Shown here piece by piece: positions 23,865 to 33,834 of a DNA stretch of 64,000 bases (position 1 is the first letter of the stretch; each line of letters begins with the position of its first letter). The notes below the pieces were generated by a model. The model had not been told where the DNA came from, made no database searches, and saw only the letters and a program-made list of their open reading frames with translations. The DNA comes from an uncultured Porphyromonadaceae bacterium. Its GTDB lineage: Bacteria; Bacteroidota; Bacteroidia; Bacteroidales; Barnesiellaceae. The position numbers were made by a program, and so were the translations under genes. The stretch covers positions 48,267 through 112,266 of the forward strand of contig UPYI01000011.1 of assembly GCA_900538555.1 (NCBI GenBank), in the 5' to 3' direction.

Positions 23865-25490
23865 GTGAATACCGAAACATTCGCAATGGTAGCCAAAACC
23901 TTCCAGGGACTGGAAGATGTGCTGGCGGAAGAGATAAAAAACTTAGGCGGAGAAAACATCGAAATCGGATGCCGTATGGTCTCCTTCTCCGGGAATCAGG
24001 AACTCCTGTACAAAACAAACCTCGCTTGCCGCACAGCCTTGCGCATACTGGTGCCGGTCTACACATTCTCGGCAGGCGACCCCGACGAGGTGTACGAGGC
24101 ATTGAAAAAGTTCGAATGGGAAACCTACCTCTCCCCCTCCACCACTTTCGCTATCGACTCGGTAGTCTACTCCGACGACTTCCGTCACAGCAAATTCGTG
24201 ACCTATCGGGCAAAAGACGCGATTGCCGACTATTTCAACGAACGCGAAGGCAAACGTCCGTCGGTACGGCTGAACGGTGCCGACGTACTTTTCAACCTCC
24301 ATATCTCGCAAAACAGCTGTACTTTGTCGCTGGATAGTTCTGGCGAATCGCTACACAAACGCGGCTACCGCGTAGGACAGACCGAGGCACCGATCAACGA
24401 AGTGCTGGCAGCCGGCATGATTCTGAAATCGGGCTGGCACGGAGAGAAGAACTTCGTAGACCCGATGTGCGGATCGGGCACCATACTGGTCGAAGCCGCA
24501 TTGATCGCCACCAACACCTACCCCGGCATGTTCCGGAAAAGTTTCGCATTCGAACGCTGGAAAGATTTCGACAGAGAACTGTTGGAACAGCTCTATAACG
24601 ACGACAGCCACGAACGGGAATTTGCATACAAGATCTACGGATCGGACATCTCGCCCAAAGCAATCGAGATCGCCACGCAAAACGTAAAAAGTGCAGGAGT
24701 CAGCAAATACGTCGAACTGACGACAATGCCCCTGCAACGTTATGAGACCGCTCCCGAAAACGGCATATTGATCACCAACCCGCCCTATGGCGAACGCATA
24801 TCGACCGACGACCTGTTGGGCCTGTACGGCACGCTGGGCGAAAAGCTGAAACACGTATTTACCGGATACGACGCATGGGTTATCAGCTATCGAGAAGAGT
24901 GTTTCGACAGAATCGGCCTGAAACCGGCTGCCAAAATCGCACTCATGAACGGAGCTCTGGAATGCGAATTCCGCAAATACGAAATATTCGAAGGGAAATA
25001 CAAGGAGTTCAAACGCGAATCGGGCGGATTCAGAGAAAAGGCACGCCTCGAAGAAAAAGAAACGTTCCGTCGGAAAGAGTATAAACCGGCGAATACCCGC
25101 CGCGAAGAACGCCGGTCGCCCCGCCGGGAATACGACGGAAACGAGGAACGCCGCACCTTTACTCCCCGTAAAGATCGACAGGACAACGGCGAACGCCGTT
25201 TTGCCCCGCGCGACGAACGTCGCGACAACCGGGAGTTCCGCGGAACACGCCGGCAGGATGAACACCGGAACGGGGACGAACGTTCTTTCCGTCCGAGACG
25301 GGACGAAGGACGCGGCGAACGCAAGGAGAGCCGCGGCTTCCGGAACAGCGACCGCGAACCCGAAAGAAACGAACGGATACACGGCGAAGATGCATTCCGC
25401 AAATTCGTCACATTCAAAAAACCGTCGTTAGCCCCGTTGAGCCGCAAACGGATCGACCGAAAGAAAGAAGAAAACAGCGATAACGATTAA
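23865..25490 (+). CDS. THUMP-domain class I SAM-dependent RNA methyltransferase with Arg-rich tail
   Basis: This protein resembles the RlmL/RlmKL N-terminal half and YpsC-type 23S rRNA methyltransferases that modify guanine in rRNA. A THUMP domain spans about residues 10-160. The SAM motif VDPMCGSGTILVEAALIA follows, then DISPKAIEIATQNV and the catalytic ITNPPYGER box near residue 305. After residue 385 comes a tail of about 155 residues, almost entirely Arg, Glu, Asp and Lys, ending in SRKRIDRKKEENSDND. This low-complexity tail is unusual in length and is likely disordered and RNA-binding. The start is uncertain: GTG at 23865 or ATG at 23886; GTG gives the more usual N-terminal length. Confidence 0.85.
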   Translation: MNTETFAMVAKTFQGLEDVLAEEIKNLGGENIEIGCRMVSFSGNQELLYKTNLACRTALRILVPVYTFSAGDPDEVYEALKKFEWETYLSPSTTFAIDSVVYSDDFRHSKFVTYRAKDAIADYFNEREGKRPSVRLNGADVLFNLHISQNSCTLSLDSSGESLHKRGYRVGQTEAPINEVLAAGMILKSGWHGEKNFVDPMCGSGTILVEAALIATNTYPGMFRKSFAFERWKDFDRELLEQLYNDDSHEREFAYKIYGSDISPKAIEIATQNVKSAGVSKYVELTTMPLQRYETAPENGILITNPPYGERISTDDLLGLYGTLGEKLKHVFTGYDAWVISYREECFDRIGLKPAAKIALMNGALECEFRKYEIFEGKYKEFKRESGGFREKARLEEKETFRRKEYKPANTRREERRSPRREYDGNEERRTFTPRKDRQDNGERRFAPRDERRDNREFRGTRRQDEHRNGDERSFRPRRDEGRGERKESRGFRNSDREPERNERIHGEDAFRKFVTFKKPSLAPLSRKRIDRKKEENSDND

Positions 25491-25500
25491 CATACACACT

Positions 25501-26769
25501 ATGAATATCTTACTATTAGGATCGGGCGGACGCGAATGTGCGCTGGCTTGGAAAATCAAACAAAGTCCCAAAACCGATAAACTCTACATCGCTCCCGGAA
25601 ATGCCGGAACCGACCTCATCGGTACCAATGTCGCCATATCGGCAACCGACTTCAAGGCGATCGAAGAGTTCGTACTCGGCAACCGGATCGACATGGTAGT
25701 GGTCGGTCCCGAAGATCCTCTGGTAAAAGGCATCTACGACTATTTTCAGGAACGGGAAACGTTGCGCAACATTCCCGTCATCGGTCCCTCGAAAGAAGGG
25801 GCGCAACTGGAAGGCAGTAAGGAATTTGCCAAAAAGTTCATGATGCGTCATCACATCCCCACAGCCCGGTACGCCAGCTTCACGCGCGAAACGCTCGACG
25901 AAGGCTATGCCTTTCTCGAATCGCTGAAAGCACCCTATGTACTGAAAGCCGACGGACTGGCAGCCGGTAAAGGCGTGCTGATCCTGCCGACGCTCGACGA
26001 AGCCAAAGCCGAATTGAAAGAGATGCTCGACGGCATGTTCGGATCGGCAAGCTCGACGGTCGTTATCGAAGAGTTCCTCTCCGGCATCGAATGCTCCGTG
26101 TTCGTACTCACCGACGGCAACACCTACAAGATCCTGCCCGTAGCCAAAGACTACAAACGGATCGGCGAAGGCGATACCGGTCCGAATACAGGCGGTATGG
26201 GTGCCGTATCGCCCGTTCCGTTCGCCGACGAAACATTCATGCGTAAAGTGGAAGAACGCATCGTAAAACCGACCGTAGAGGGGTTGAAAGCCGAACATAT
26301 CACCTACAAAGGCTTTATATTCCTCGGACTGATCAACGTCGATAACGAACCGATGGTGATCGAATACAATGTGCGGATGGGCGACCCGGAAACCGAAGTG
26401 GTCATGCTCCGCATCGCCTCCGATCTCGTAGAGCTGCTCGAAGGCGTAGCCGACGGCACATTGCACGAGAAAACGATCGCCGAAGATCCGCGGGCTGCCG
26501 TTACCGTCATGCTGGTTTCGGGCGGATATCCCGGCAGCTACGAAAAAGGAAAGACGATCACCGGGCTCGACCAAGCCGGCGACAGCGTCCTGTTCCACGC
26601 CGGAACCGCCGGGAAAAACGGCGAAATCGTTACCGCCGGAGGACGTGTCATTGCAGTCAGTTCCTATGGTAAAGATAAGGAAACGGCTCTCGCCTCATCG
26701 TTTGCCGTAGCCCGTAAAATAAATTTCGAAGGTAAATATTTCCGCTCCGACATCGGTGCAGACCTTTAA
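25501..26769 (+). CDS. purD: Phosphoribosylamine-glycine ligase
   Basis: PurD joins phosphoribosylamine and glycine using ATP in de novo purine synthesis. The 422-aa protein has the N-terminal MNILLLGSGGRECALAWKI and the ATP-grasp lid region KADGLAAGKGVLI near residue 150. The metal site is in FLGLINVDNEPMVIEYNVR with RMGDPETEVVML near residues 280-305. Length is standard. It starts 10 bases after the methyltransferase stop and overlaps the next gene by 14 bases if that gene begins at a GTG. Confidence 0.97.
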   Translation: MNILLLGSGGRECALAWKIKQSPKTDKLYIAPGNAGTDLIGTNVAISATDFKAIEEFVLGNRIDMVVVGPEDPLVKGIYDYFQERETLRNIPVIGPSKEGAQLEGSKEFAKKFMMRHHIPTARYASFTRETLDEGYAFLESLKAPYVLKADGLAAGKGVLILPTLDEAKAELKEMLDGMFGSASSTVVIEEFLSGIECSVFVLTDGNTYKILPVAKDYKRIGEGDTGPNTGGMGAVSPVPFADETFMRKVEERIVKPTVEGLKAEHITYKGFIFLGLINVDNEPMVIEYNVRMGDPETEVVMLRIASDLVELLEGVADGTLHEKTIAEDPRAAVTVMLVSGGYPGSYEKGKTITGLDQAGDSVLFHAGTAGKNGEIVTAGGRVIAVSSYGKDKETALASSFAVARKINFEGKYFRSDIGADL

Positions 26770-27763
26770 TACAAACGCTTTGCGAAACAGAAGTTATCTA
26801 AACAGCTATATCAACGGCAAGTACGTTATCGTTGCCGGCATCCTCACCGCGTTGCTGCTGACCGCCTTCTCGCTGGGGTACTATTCGTCGCCGATCCTTG
26901 CGGAAGACAACGGATGGCTATGGCGTCCGGCAACCGCATGGATCGATTCGACCGCCGTCAGCTACACGCTCAATACCCTGCTGATACTGGGGGCAGCCCT
27001 GTTCATCATGCGCATCAACAACCTGTTCGGACTGATCCGCGAACATACCTATCTGCCTTTCCTGTTCTTTCTGCTGTTTACCTGCTGCAACCCCGAAACC
27101 TCCACCCTGCTGAACAACGGCAGTGTGATGAACATGATTTTCCTGTTCGCCCTGTTCCTGATGTTCACGACTTACCAACAGAAGCAAAGCACCGGAACGG
27201 CGTTCATCATCCTGTTCCTGCTTACGTCAGGCAGCCTGTTTTGCAGCGCATACATCTACTATCTGCCTTTCTTCCTGTACGGATTCCACCTGTTGCGGGC
27301 ATCCTCGCTGAAAATATATCTGGCGGCTTTGCTCGGAATCGTCACTCCGATATGGATTCTGTGGGGATGCGGCATCCTGCCCGACGACTTCCTGCAAAAC
27401 ACAGCCCTGCCGTGGTCGGAAATACCCGACGGCGAATCGAAATACCCGTTGTACTGCATAATGGGCGCAACGATCCTGCTCGGGCTGTTCACCCGCGTAC
27501 AAGGCATATTTCACTTTCTCGACGATAAAATCCAGACCCGCGCATACAACAAATTCGTCGGCATGCTGGCTATCGTTTCCGCCATTTTCATTATCATAGA
27601 CCACACACACAGCACAAACTATCTGGCTATTCTGAATAGCTGTGCCGCCTTCCACACCGCTCATTTCTTTACGAACCAGCGCAGCAAGGCAGCCATGATT
27701 TTCTTTTACATTATTCTTGCGTTATACCTCGGTTTGTGGATATGGAGTTTGCTGTCGAATTAA
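26756..27763 (+). CDS. Polytopic membrane protein of unknown function
   Basis: The 335-aa protein has about nine hydrophobic segments, beginning with IVAGILTALLLTAFSLGYY, and little soluble sequence. I do not recognise its family. A conserved-looking block is LFTCCNPETSTLLNNGSVM near residue 100. The first usable start is a GTG at 26756 inside purD; the next ATG is far downstream. It overlaps the YqaA-type gene at its 3' end, so the three genes are likely co-transcribed. A role in envelope lipid or polysaccharide handling is only a guess. Confidence 0.7.
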   Translation: MQTFNTNALRNRSYLNSYINGKYVIVAGILTALLLTAFSLGYYSSPILAEDNGWLWRPATAWIDSTAVSYTLNTLLILGAALFIMRINNLFGLIREHTYLPFLFFLLFTCCNPETSTLLNNGSVMNMIFLFALFLMFTTYQQKQSTGTAFIILFLLTSGSLFCSAYIYYLPFFLYGFHLLRASSLKIYLAALLGIVTPIWILWGCGILPDDFLQNTALPWSEIPDGESKYPLYCIMGATILLGLFTRVQGIFHFLDDKIQTRAYNKFVGMLAIVSAIFIIIDHTHSTNYLAILNSCAAFHTAHFFTNQRSKAAMIFFYIILALYLGLWIWSLLSN

Positions 27764-28203
27764 GCGATTTAGGCTATTTAGGACTATTCATAGCGGCGTT
27801 TATAGCCGGAAGTGTCGTACCGTTCAGTTCGGAAGTGGTATTGGGTATTTTATTGGTGGCGGGATTCGACCCGTGGACCTGCGTATGGGTGGCGACAGCC
27901 GGCAACTGGCTGGGCGGTATCTTCAATTTCTATTTAGGATACTTGGGGAAAATAGAATGGATACACAAATACCTGCATATCTCGCAGGAGAAGATAGACA
28001 AGATGCAGGCGTTCCTGCAAGGCAAAGGGTCGTTGTTCGCATTCTTCGCATTCCTGCCGCTTATCGGGCACTCTTTGGTCGTGTTGGGACTGATGCGTGC
28101 CAACCGGTTAGGCGTATTCTCGTCGATGCTGCTCGGTAAATTTCTCCGCTACTTCGTATTGATAATCGGGTACGACCTGATCAAAACCTATTTCGTGTTC
28201 TAA
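27742..28203 (+). CDS. YqaA/DedA-family membrane protein
   Basis: The 153-aa protein belongs to the SNARE-associated (DedA) superfamily, YqaA branch, thought to help flip lipid carriers or keep membrane potential. It has the pattern GSVVPFSSEVVLGILLVAGF and GNWLGGIFNFYLGYLG, typical of YqaA. The ATG at 27742 is preferred over a GTG two codons earlier. It overlaps the preceding membrane protein gene by 22 bases and ends 50 bases before the convergent NUDIX gene. Confidence 0.88.
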   Translation: MEFAVELSDLGYLGLFIAAFIAGSVVPFSSEVVLGILLVAGFDPWTCVWVATAGNWLGGIFNFYLGYLGKIEWIHKYLHISQEKIDKMQAFLQGKGSLFAFFAFLPLIGHSLVVLGLMRANRLGVFSSMLLGKFLRYFVLIIGYDLIKTYFVF

Positions 28204-28253
28204 AACCGTAGAACGACAGTGGCAATACGGAGTGAATCCGTACGCCGACGGGG

Positions 28254-28784
28254 CTACACCCCCTCCGAAACAAGGCGTTCCACCCCTTTCCGTATCGACA
28301 GCAGCCCGAATTTTTCCGGACGGATATCCTGCGGCGACAACCAGAAACATTCCGCCACATCGTCGTCGGCAACGACCGACGAGCAATCCCCGACCGTACA
28401 TTCAAAAAAGAGGTCCATCGTATGGATGTCCATACCCGAATAAGGATAGATATTGGGAATGGAAAAAAGATAACGCACCGCCGAAACCGACAATCCGGTC
28501 TCCTCGCGCACCTCACGGGCGACAGCTTCCTCTGCCGTTTCATAACTCTCGGTAAACCCTCCGGGCAGATCGAACGTGCCCTTCGCCGGTTCTTTCGCCC
28601 GACGGCATACCAGCAGTTCGCCCCGACGGTTACGGATCAGCGCGACAACCGCCGCACGCGGATTGAAATAATATACGAAACCGCAATCGGCACACCGTTT
28701 CGAAGTCGCATTATTTTCCTCGAAACGGGCCGAACCGCACACCGGACAAAACCGGAAAAGATGCAAAGGATGCTCTGCCGCCAT
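28254..28784 (-). CDS. NUDIX hydrolase with N-terminal zinc ribbon
   Basis: The 176-aa protein starts with a zinc ribbon (CPVCGS...CADCGF, residues about 14-35) and then a NUDIX domain. The NUDIX box reads GGFTESYETAEEAVAREV then REETGL, satisfying the G-x5-E-x7-R-E-x2-E-E-x-G pattern. Such enzymes cleave nucleotide diphosphate derivatives; ribbon-bearing ones include NADH pyrophosphatases, but this protein is shorter than NudC, so the substrate is uncertain. A dispersed repeat with a promoter-like arrangement lies upstream. Confidence 0.9.
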   Translation of the reverse strand: MAAEHPLHLFRFCPVCGSARFEENNATSKRCADCGFVYYFNPRAAVVALIRNRRGELLVCRRAKEPAKGTFDLPGGFTESYETAEEAVAREVREETGLSVSAVRYLFSIPNIYPYSGMDIHTMDLFFECTVGDCSSVVADDDVAECFWLSPQDIRPEKFGLLSIRKGVERLVSEGV

Positions 28785-28825
28785 AACTTTACTTTTTAAT
28801 CATCCGACTTTTATTACGCGATAAT

Positions 28826-28885
28826 GATAGTGAAAGGCGAGAGCAGAGTCAAATTTATTTGAACTATGCCGAGCCGAATCCTATC
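28826..28885 (-). repeat. Dispersed promoter-bearing repeat, copy C, upstream of the NUDIX gene
   Basis: On the minus strand this 60-bp block matches 5139-5198 at 56 of 60 positions. It places TTTG (28853-28850) 20 bp before a TATCATTA (28829-28822), a weak -7 box. The ATG of the NUDIX gene is at 28784, about 40 bases downstream. Confidence 0.78.
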
Positions 28886-28986
28886 AAAATCCACGACAAA
28901 AATAACAAACAACCGCTTATTTCAGGCAAGGAAAAGAACGGGATTTTCAAAAAAATTGCTTACCTTTATTGCTCGATTCCGAGCCA

Positions 28987-30606
28987 ATGAAAACACCGAG
29001 ATCACTGCTTTCGTTCTTATGCCTGCTTTGCAGTTTCATTCCCTCCCTGAAAGGAGCAGAACTGCAACCCTACTTCGCGCGTCTGAACGAAGCCATCGGG
29101 CAACGGGAATATTTCGAACGGATAAAGCGAAACCGGATGGACAGCCTGAGGCGGCAGCTCCATTCTCCCGGGATTTCGGGCGAAGAGGAATACCGGCTCA
29201 CCCAAGAACTTTTCAACGGCTACAAGACTTATCACTGCGATTCAGCCCTCTACTATATCGACCGCGGCATGGAACTCGCCGACCGGTATGGAAGCCGGAC
29301 ATGGCACGACGAAATGAGCCTGAACTACTCGTTCATACTTTCCGCAGCCGGGCTGCACAAGGAATCGCTCGACAACATGGACAAGATCTGCCGAAACACC
29401 TTGTCGCCGCATCTGCTCACCGAGTACTACGCACGATATGCACAAGCCTATATCGACCTGAACAACTATGCACACGACAACCGGTTCAGCCCCTACTACT
29501 ACCACATGGCGAATGTCTACAAGGATTCGCTGCTGAACACGCTCGATATGCACACGACCGGTGCGCTCATGTATATGTCGAGGCTCTGGTATTCGCGACA
29601 GGAGTTCGAACAATACCAACCGCTGTTCGAACAAGGCATCCGGAAAATCGCATCGGGCACGCACGAACATGCCGCCATATCGTTCCAAATGTCCGAAATG
29701 TACGGCAGTCTGGGCGATTCGATCCGCCGCACGCAGAGCCTCATCGAGTCTGCCATTTCCGACATACAGGCAGCCGTGAAGGACAACTATTCGCTCCGCC
29801 TGCTGGCATTGGACTCCTATGCCGCCGGCAATATTCCCGTAGCCTACGAATACATCAAATATTCGCTGGACGATGCCAACTTTTTCGATGCCCGCCAACG
29901 CACGATCGAAATATCGCGCATCCTGCCGCTCATAGAAAACTCCTACCAGATAGAAAGCCAGAAACAGAAAGACAATCTGAAACGTTACTCGATATTGGTA
30001 AGTGTGCTGTTGTTTTTCCTGCTACTGTCTACCCTGTTCATATACAAACAGATGCAGCGGGTAAGCCGGGCACGCGACGAAGTACAGGCGATCAATACGA
30101 AACTGAACCGGCTCAACAACCAGCTTGCCGAGTCGAACCATGTAAAGGAAGAGTATATCGGACAGTTTTTGAGCATGTGCTCCTCTTACATCGACAAACT
30201 GATGAGCTATCAGAAGATGGTAGGCAGAAAAATTCAGGCAGGACAGATCGACGACCTGATCAAAAATATCAAGTCGGATGCCTTTATCGACGAAGAACAG
30301 CAAAAACTGCTCACCAACTTCGACGCGATATTCCTGCGCATCTACCCCGATTTCGTGGAACAATTCAACAAACTGCTGCACGAAAACGAACGGTATGTCC
30401 TGAAAAAAGAGGAATTGCTGAACACCGAGTTGCGCATATTCGCCCTTATCCGGTTAGGAATTTCGGACAGTTCGCAGATCGCACGTTTCCTCCGCTACTC
30501 GGTGAACTCGATCTACACCTACCGCACAAAAGTAAAAAACAAAGCGATCGTCCCGCGCGACAATTTCGAAAACGAAGTGATGAAAATCGGGGAAATAAAA
30601 CAATAA
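28987..30606 (+). CDS. DUF6377-type membrane regulator with C-terminal helix-turn-helix (paralogue 2)
   Basis: The 539-aa protein has the same architecture as paralogue 1 at 11724-13406: signal peptide (MKTPRSLLSFLCLLCSF), TPR-like region, transmembrane segment (ILVSVLLFFLLLSTLFIY), coiled coil and C-terminal helix-turn-helix ELRIFALIRLGISDSSQIA with FLRYSVNSIYTYRTKV. It probably senses a periplasmic signal and acts on DNA, and its position just before SusC makes it the likely local regulator of the PUL. In this locus I see no hybrid two-component system or sigma/anti-sigma pair. A weak -7 box TACCTTTA at 28961-28968 precedes it. The ATG at 28987 is favoured by the signal peptide. Confidence 0.78.
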   Translation: MKTPRSLLSFLCLLCSFIPSLKGAELQPYFARLNEAIGQREYFERIKRNRMDSLRRQLHSPGISGEEEYRLTQELFNGYKTYHCDSALYYIDRGMELADRYGSRTWHDEMSLNYSFILSAAGLHKESLDNMDKICRNTLSPHLLTEYYARYAQAYIDLNNYAHDNRFSPYYYHMANVYKDSLLNTLDMHTTGALMYMSRLWYSRQEFEQYQPLFEQGIRKIASGTHEHAAISFQMSEMYGSLGDSIRRTQSLIESAISDIQAAVKDNYSLRLLALDSYAAGNIPVAYEYIKYSLDDANFFDARQRTIEISRILPLIENSYQIESQKQKDNLKRYSILVSVLLFFLLLSTLFIYKQMQRVSRARDEVQAINTKLNRLNNQLAESNHVKEEYIGQFLSMCSSYIDKLMSYQKMVGRKIQAGQIDDLIKNIKSDAFIDEEQQKLLTNFDAIFLRIYPDFVEQFNKLLHENERYVLKKEELLNTELRIFALIRLGISDSSQIARFLRYSVNSIYTYRTKVKNKAIVPRDNFENEVMKIGEIKQ

Positions 30607-30763
30607 CCCGTTTATATCCGATCCATTTTTTCCGGTTTAAAATCTATATCGCACCCCGGATAAAAACAAATAATAGATTAATAATCAATATATTAATTTT
30701 CAAACCCGACTTTATCGTCTATATTACCGGCTTGATACGGAAAGAACCGATGTTTTTGTCTAT

Positions 30764-30771
30764 TACCTTTG
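30764..30771 (+). promoter_or_regulatory. Minus-7 box of the SusC-led PUL operon
   Basis: TACCTTTG matches TAnnTTTG and lies 51 bases before the susC-like ATG. No convincing TTTG box is found 19-21 bp upstream, which is common for promoters that need an activator. Confidence 0.5.
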
Positions 30772-30822
30772 TGATATTACAATTACGAAACGGTATCGAA
30801 CTCTAACATTAATTATTATACC

Positions 30823-33822
30823 ATGTCAAGAAACACTTTTACGCCTCTGCGTACATCCGGAGTGAGACTATTGACCGGCATCTGCCTGCTCGTCTTCGCC
30901 GGATTCCTGTCGGTTCCCGACCTGTACGCCCAGCAAATCACGGTAACCGGTCACGTAACCGACCGGCAAAACGAACCCATTATCGGAGCGAGTATTTCCA
31001 TTAAAGGAAAAACGGCGGCGGGAGCCATCTCCGATCTGGACGGAAACTTCACGCTATCCGCACCGACAAACAGCACGCTCATCATCTCTTATTTAGGATA
31101 TAAAACGGTCGAAACCGCAGCCGTCGCCGGCAAAACACTCGCCATCGTCCTCGATGAAAACCTCGAAGCTCTGGAAGAGGTCGTGGTAATCGGTTACGGC
31201 GTATCGAAAAAGAAAGACATCACCACTGCCGTATCGACTGTCTCGAACGAAGATATAAACGAACGCCCCATCCTCTCCGCGGCACAAGCCATACAAGGCA
31301 AGGCTGCCGGCGTACAGGTGGTACAGCCTTCCGGAAAACCGGGAGCATCGCTTTCGATGCGCATCCGCGGAGCCACCTCTATCAGCGGCAGCAGCGAACC
31401 GGTATATGTCGTCGATGGGGTAGTGATGACCGATATCCAGAACCTGAACCCGACCGACATCGAGTCGATGCAGATACTCAAAGACGCATCGTCGGCAGCG
31501 ATCTACGGTTCGCGGGCAGCCAACGGTGTCGTACTCATCACCACCAAAAAGGGCGCATCGGGCGAAGCCAAAGTGGAATTCAACGCCTATGGCGGTTTCT
31601 CGCACGTAGGTAAAACCTTCCAGCCGCTCAACACCTCGCAATACCGCGAACTGATGACCGAGATCATGGGTCCCGGCAGCGTGCCGAACGACATCAACAC
31701 ATCGACCAACTGGAACAAGGAAATCTTCAAGACCGGCAGCCAACAAAACTACCAACTGGCTGTCAGCGGCGGAAACGAACGTATCAACTACTACGTATCG
31801 GGCGGTTACCAACGGGAAAAAGGTATCATCTCCCCGGCAGACTACCAACGGTTCTCATTCCGCGGAAACCTCAACGTCCAACTGAAAAAGTGGCTGAAAA
31901 TGCAGACCGGCTTTTCGTATGCCCGCTATACCCGGCGCGATGCCGCCGACAACGCGGGATCGTCGCGAGGCGGCATCCTGCTGAGTGTCATCAACACGCC
32001 GCCCTTCCTTTCGGTCTGGGACGAGAACAACCCCGGACAATACGCCTCCAACCCCTATAATGCCGGTTGGGACAACCCGGTGGCAGCATCCGACAAATTC
32101 AAGCAACACAAAGACAGCCGTATCACCGCCAACATCGCGTTCGATGCCGACCTGTACAAAGGGCTGAAATTCCGCACCTCGTTCTCGATCGATGCCAATT
32201 CCTATATGTACGACGACTTCACCGATCCGATCAAGACCTCGTACGGCCGCAGCAAGAACGGATTGGGATCAGCTACCCGCGGCAACAGCATCGTATGGCT
32301 GAACGAAAACCTGCTTACTTACGACCAGAGCTGGGGCAAACATAACTTCTCGGCATTGGGCGGCTTTACCGTACAGGGCTATCAGTACGAACAGACCGGA
32401 TTAGGCGGCGAAGACTTCGTGAAAGGGGTGAACAACAACCTCGATTTCATGACGCTGGGCTGGGCGAACAAAATCACCAGCGGATACACTTCGCTCACCG
32501 AATGGGCTTTGGTCTCGGGTCTTGCCCGCGTACACTACAACTACGACAGCCGTTATTTAGTGACCGTCAATTTCCGCGCCGACGGTTCATCCAAACTGCA
32601 CCCCGACCATCGCTGGGGTTACTTCCCCTCCGGATCGGTAGGCTGGCGCATATCGGGCGAAGATTTCTTCGAACCGGCACGCGATGTCGTCGATGACCTG
32701 AAACTGCGCGTAGGGTGGGGTATCACCGGCAGTCAGGAGGGAATCGGAAACTACGAATATTTCGGCCGTTACGGCACATCGAGAGTGGAAAGCAGCGGCA
32801 ACGAACTCACCGGTCCTTCGATCTACCGCAGCTCCTTCTCCAACAAAGACCTCACTTGGGAGAAAACCATGCAGACCAACGTGGGTATCGACCTGAGCCT
32901 GTTCAACTCGCGAATACAGCTGGCTATCGACGGCTACTACAAACGCACATCCGACCTGCTGCTGAATATCCCGCTGCCGTCGAGTGTCGGGGTAGGGAAT
33001 GTTTTGCGCAACGACGGCGTGATCACCAACAAAGGTCTCGAAATCGAGCTGAATACGCACAACCTGACCGGCAAGTTCAAGTGGGACACCCAGTTCAACA
33101 TCTCTTTCAACCGGAACAAGATCGAGAAGCTGTCGCTCACCAAAACCTACTATGAGGGATATATCGAAAGCGTAGGACAGAACGTCATCATTATCAAGGA
33201 AGGCGTTTCGTTAGGTACATTCTACGGCTACAAATCGTTGGGCGTAGATCCGGAAACGGGCGACATACGGTACGAAGACCGCAACGGTTATCTCGACCCG
33301 GAAGACCGCGACGTGATCGGGTGTGCACAACCCAAATTCACCGCCGGCATGACCAATACGTTAAGCTACAAGGGTTTCTCCCTGTCGTTCCTGTTGCAGG
33401 GTAGTTACGGCAACGACGTGTTCAATGCTTCGCGGATAGATACGGAAGGTATGTTCGACAGCAAGAACCAGACCGTTACCGTGCTCGACCGCTGGAAACG
33501 TCCGGGTATGATCACCGACGTACCGCGTGCCGGAAACGTGCAGAATGCCTACGTATCCTCCCGGTTCGTGGAAGACGGTTCTTACCTGCGGATGAAGACC
33601 GCCACCTTGTCGTACAGTTTCGACAAATCGCTGTTGAGCAGAATCAAGTTGAGCAACCTGACGATCTTCGCCACGATCAACAACCTGTTCACGATAACCG
33701 GTTACAGCGGATATGATCCCGAAGTGAACTACGGCGGCAACAGCAACACGCTGCTGGGTGTCGATTACGGCACTTACCCCCAGTCCCGCTCCTATATATT
33801 CGGTTTAAATCTTCAATTCTAA
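30823..33822 (+). CDS. SusC/RagA family TonB-dependent glycan transporter
   Basis: This 999-aa outer-membrane protein imports oligosaccharides. After a signal peptide (DLYAQ) it has a carboxypeptidase-like domain (TGHVTDRQNEPIIGASISIKG). A TonB box region follows at LEEVVVIGYGVSKKKD, and then the plug with VQVVQPSGKPGASLSMRIRG and ILKDASSAAIYGSRAANGVV. The 22-strand barrel ends in the outer-membrane signature SRSYIFGLNLQF. Length and motifs are standard. It is followed 3 bases later by the SusD partner. In the PUL it should import beta-glucan oligosaccharides made by the GH30 enzymes. Confidence 0.96.
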   Translation: MSRNTFTPLRTSGVRLLTGICLLVFAGFLSVPDLYAQQITVTGHVTDRQNEPIIGASISIKGKTAAGAISDLDGNFTLSAPTNSTLIISYLGYKTVETAAVAGKTLAIVLDENLEALEEVVVIGYGVSKKKDITTAVSTVSNEDINERPILSAAQAIQGKAAGVQVVQPSGKPGASLSMRIRGATSISGSSEPVYVVDGVVMTDIQNLNPTDIESMQILKDASSAAIYGSRAANGVVLITTKKGASGEAKVEFNAYGGFSHVGKTFQPLNTSQYRELMTEIMGPGSVPNDINTSTNWNKEIFKTGSQQNYQLAVSGGNERINYYVSGGYQREKGIISPADYQRFSFRGNLNVQLKKWLKMQTGFSYARYTRRDAADNAGSSRGGILLSVINTPPFLSVWDENNPGQYASNPYNAGWDNPVAASDKFKQHKDSRITANIAFDADLYKGLKFRTSFSIDANSYMYDDFTDPIKTSYGRSKNGLGSATRGNSIVWLNENLLTYDQSWGKHNFSALGGFTVQGYQYEQTGLGGEDFVKGVNNNLDFMTLGWANKITSGYTSLTEWALVSGLARVHYNYDSRYLVTVNFRADGSSKLHPDHRWGYFPSGSVGWRISGEDFFEPARDVVDDLKLRVGWGITGSQEGIGNYEYFGRYGTSRVESSGNELTGPSIYRSSFSNKDLTWEKTMQTNVGIDLSLFNSRIQLAIDGYYKRTSDLLLNIPLPSSVGVGNVLRNDGVITNKGLEIELNTHNLTGKFKWDTQFNISFNRNKIEKLSLTKTYYEGYIESVGQNVIIIKEGVSLGTFYGYKSLGVDPETGDIRYEDRNGYLDPEDRDVIGCAQPKFTAGMTNTLSYKGFSLSFLLQGSYGNDVFNASRIDTEGMFDSKNQTVTVLDRWKRPGMITDVPRAGNVQNAYVSSRFVEDGSYLRMKTATLSYSFDKSLLSRIKLSNLTIFATINNLFTITGYSGYDPEVNYGGNSNTLLGVDYGTYPQSRSYIFGLNLQF

Positions 33823-33834
33823 CGTATGACAATC

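Noticed and set aside
28987..30606. Hybrid two-component system as the PUL regulator
   Set aside because: No histidine kinase or receiver domain is present; the protein has TPR-like, membrane, coiled-coil and HTH parts only.
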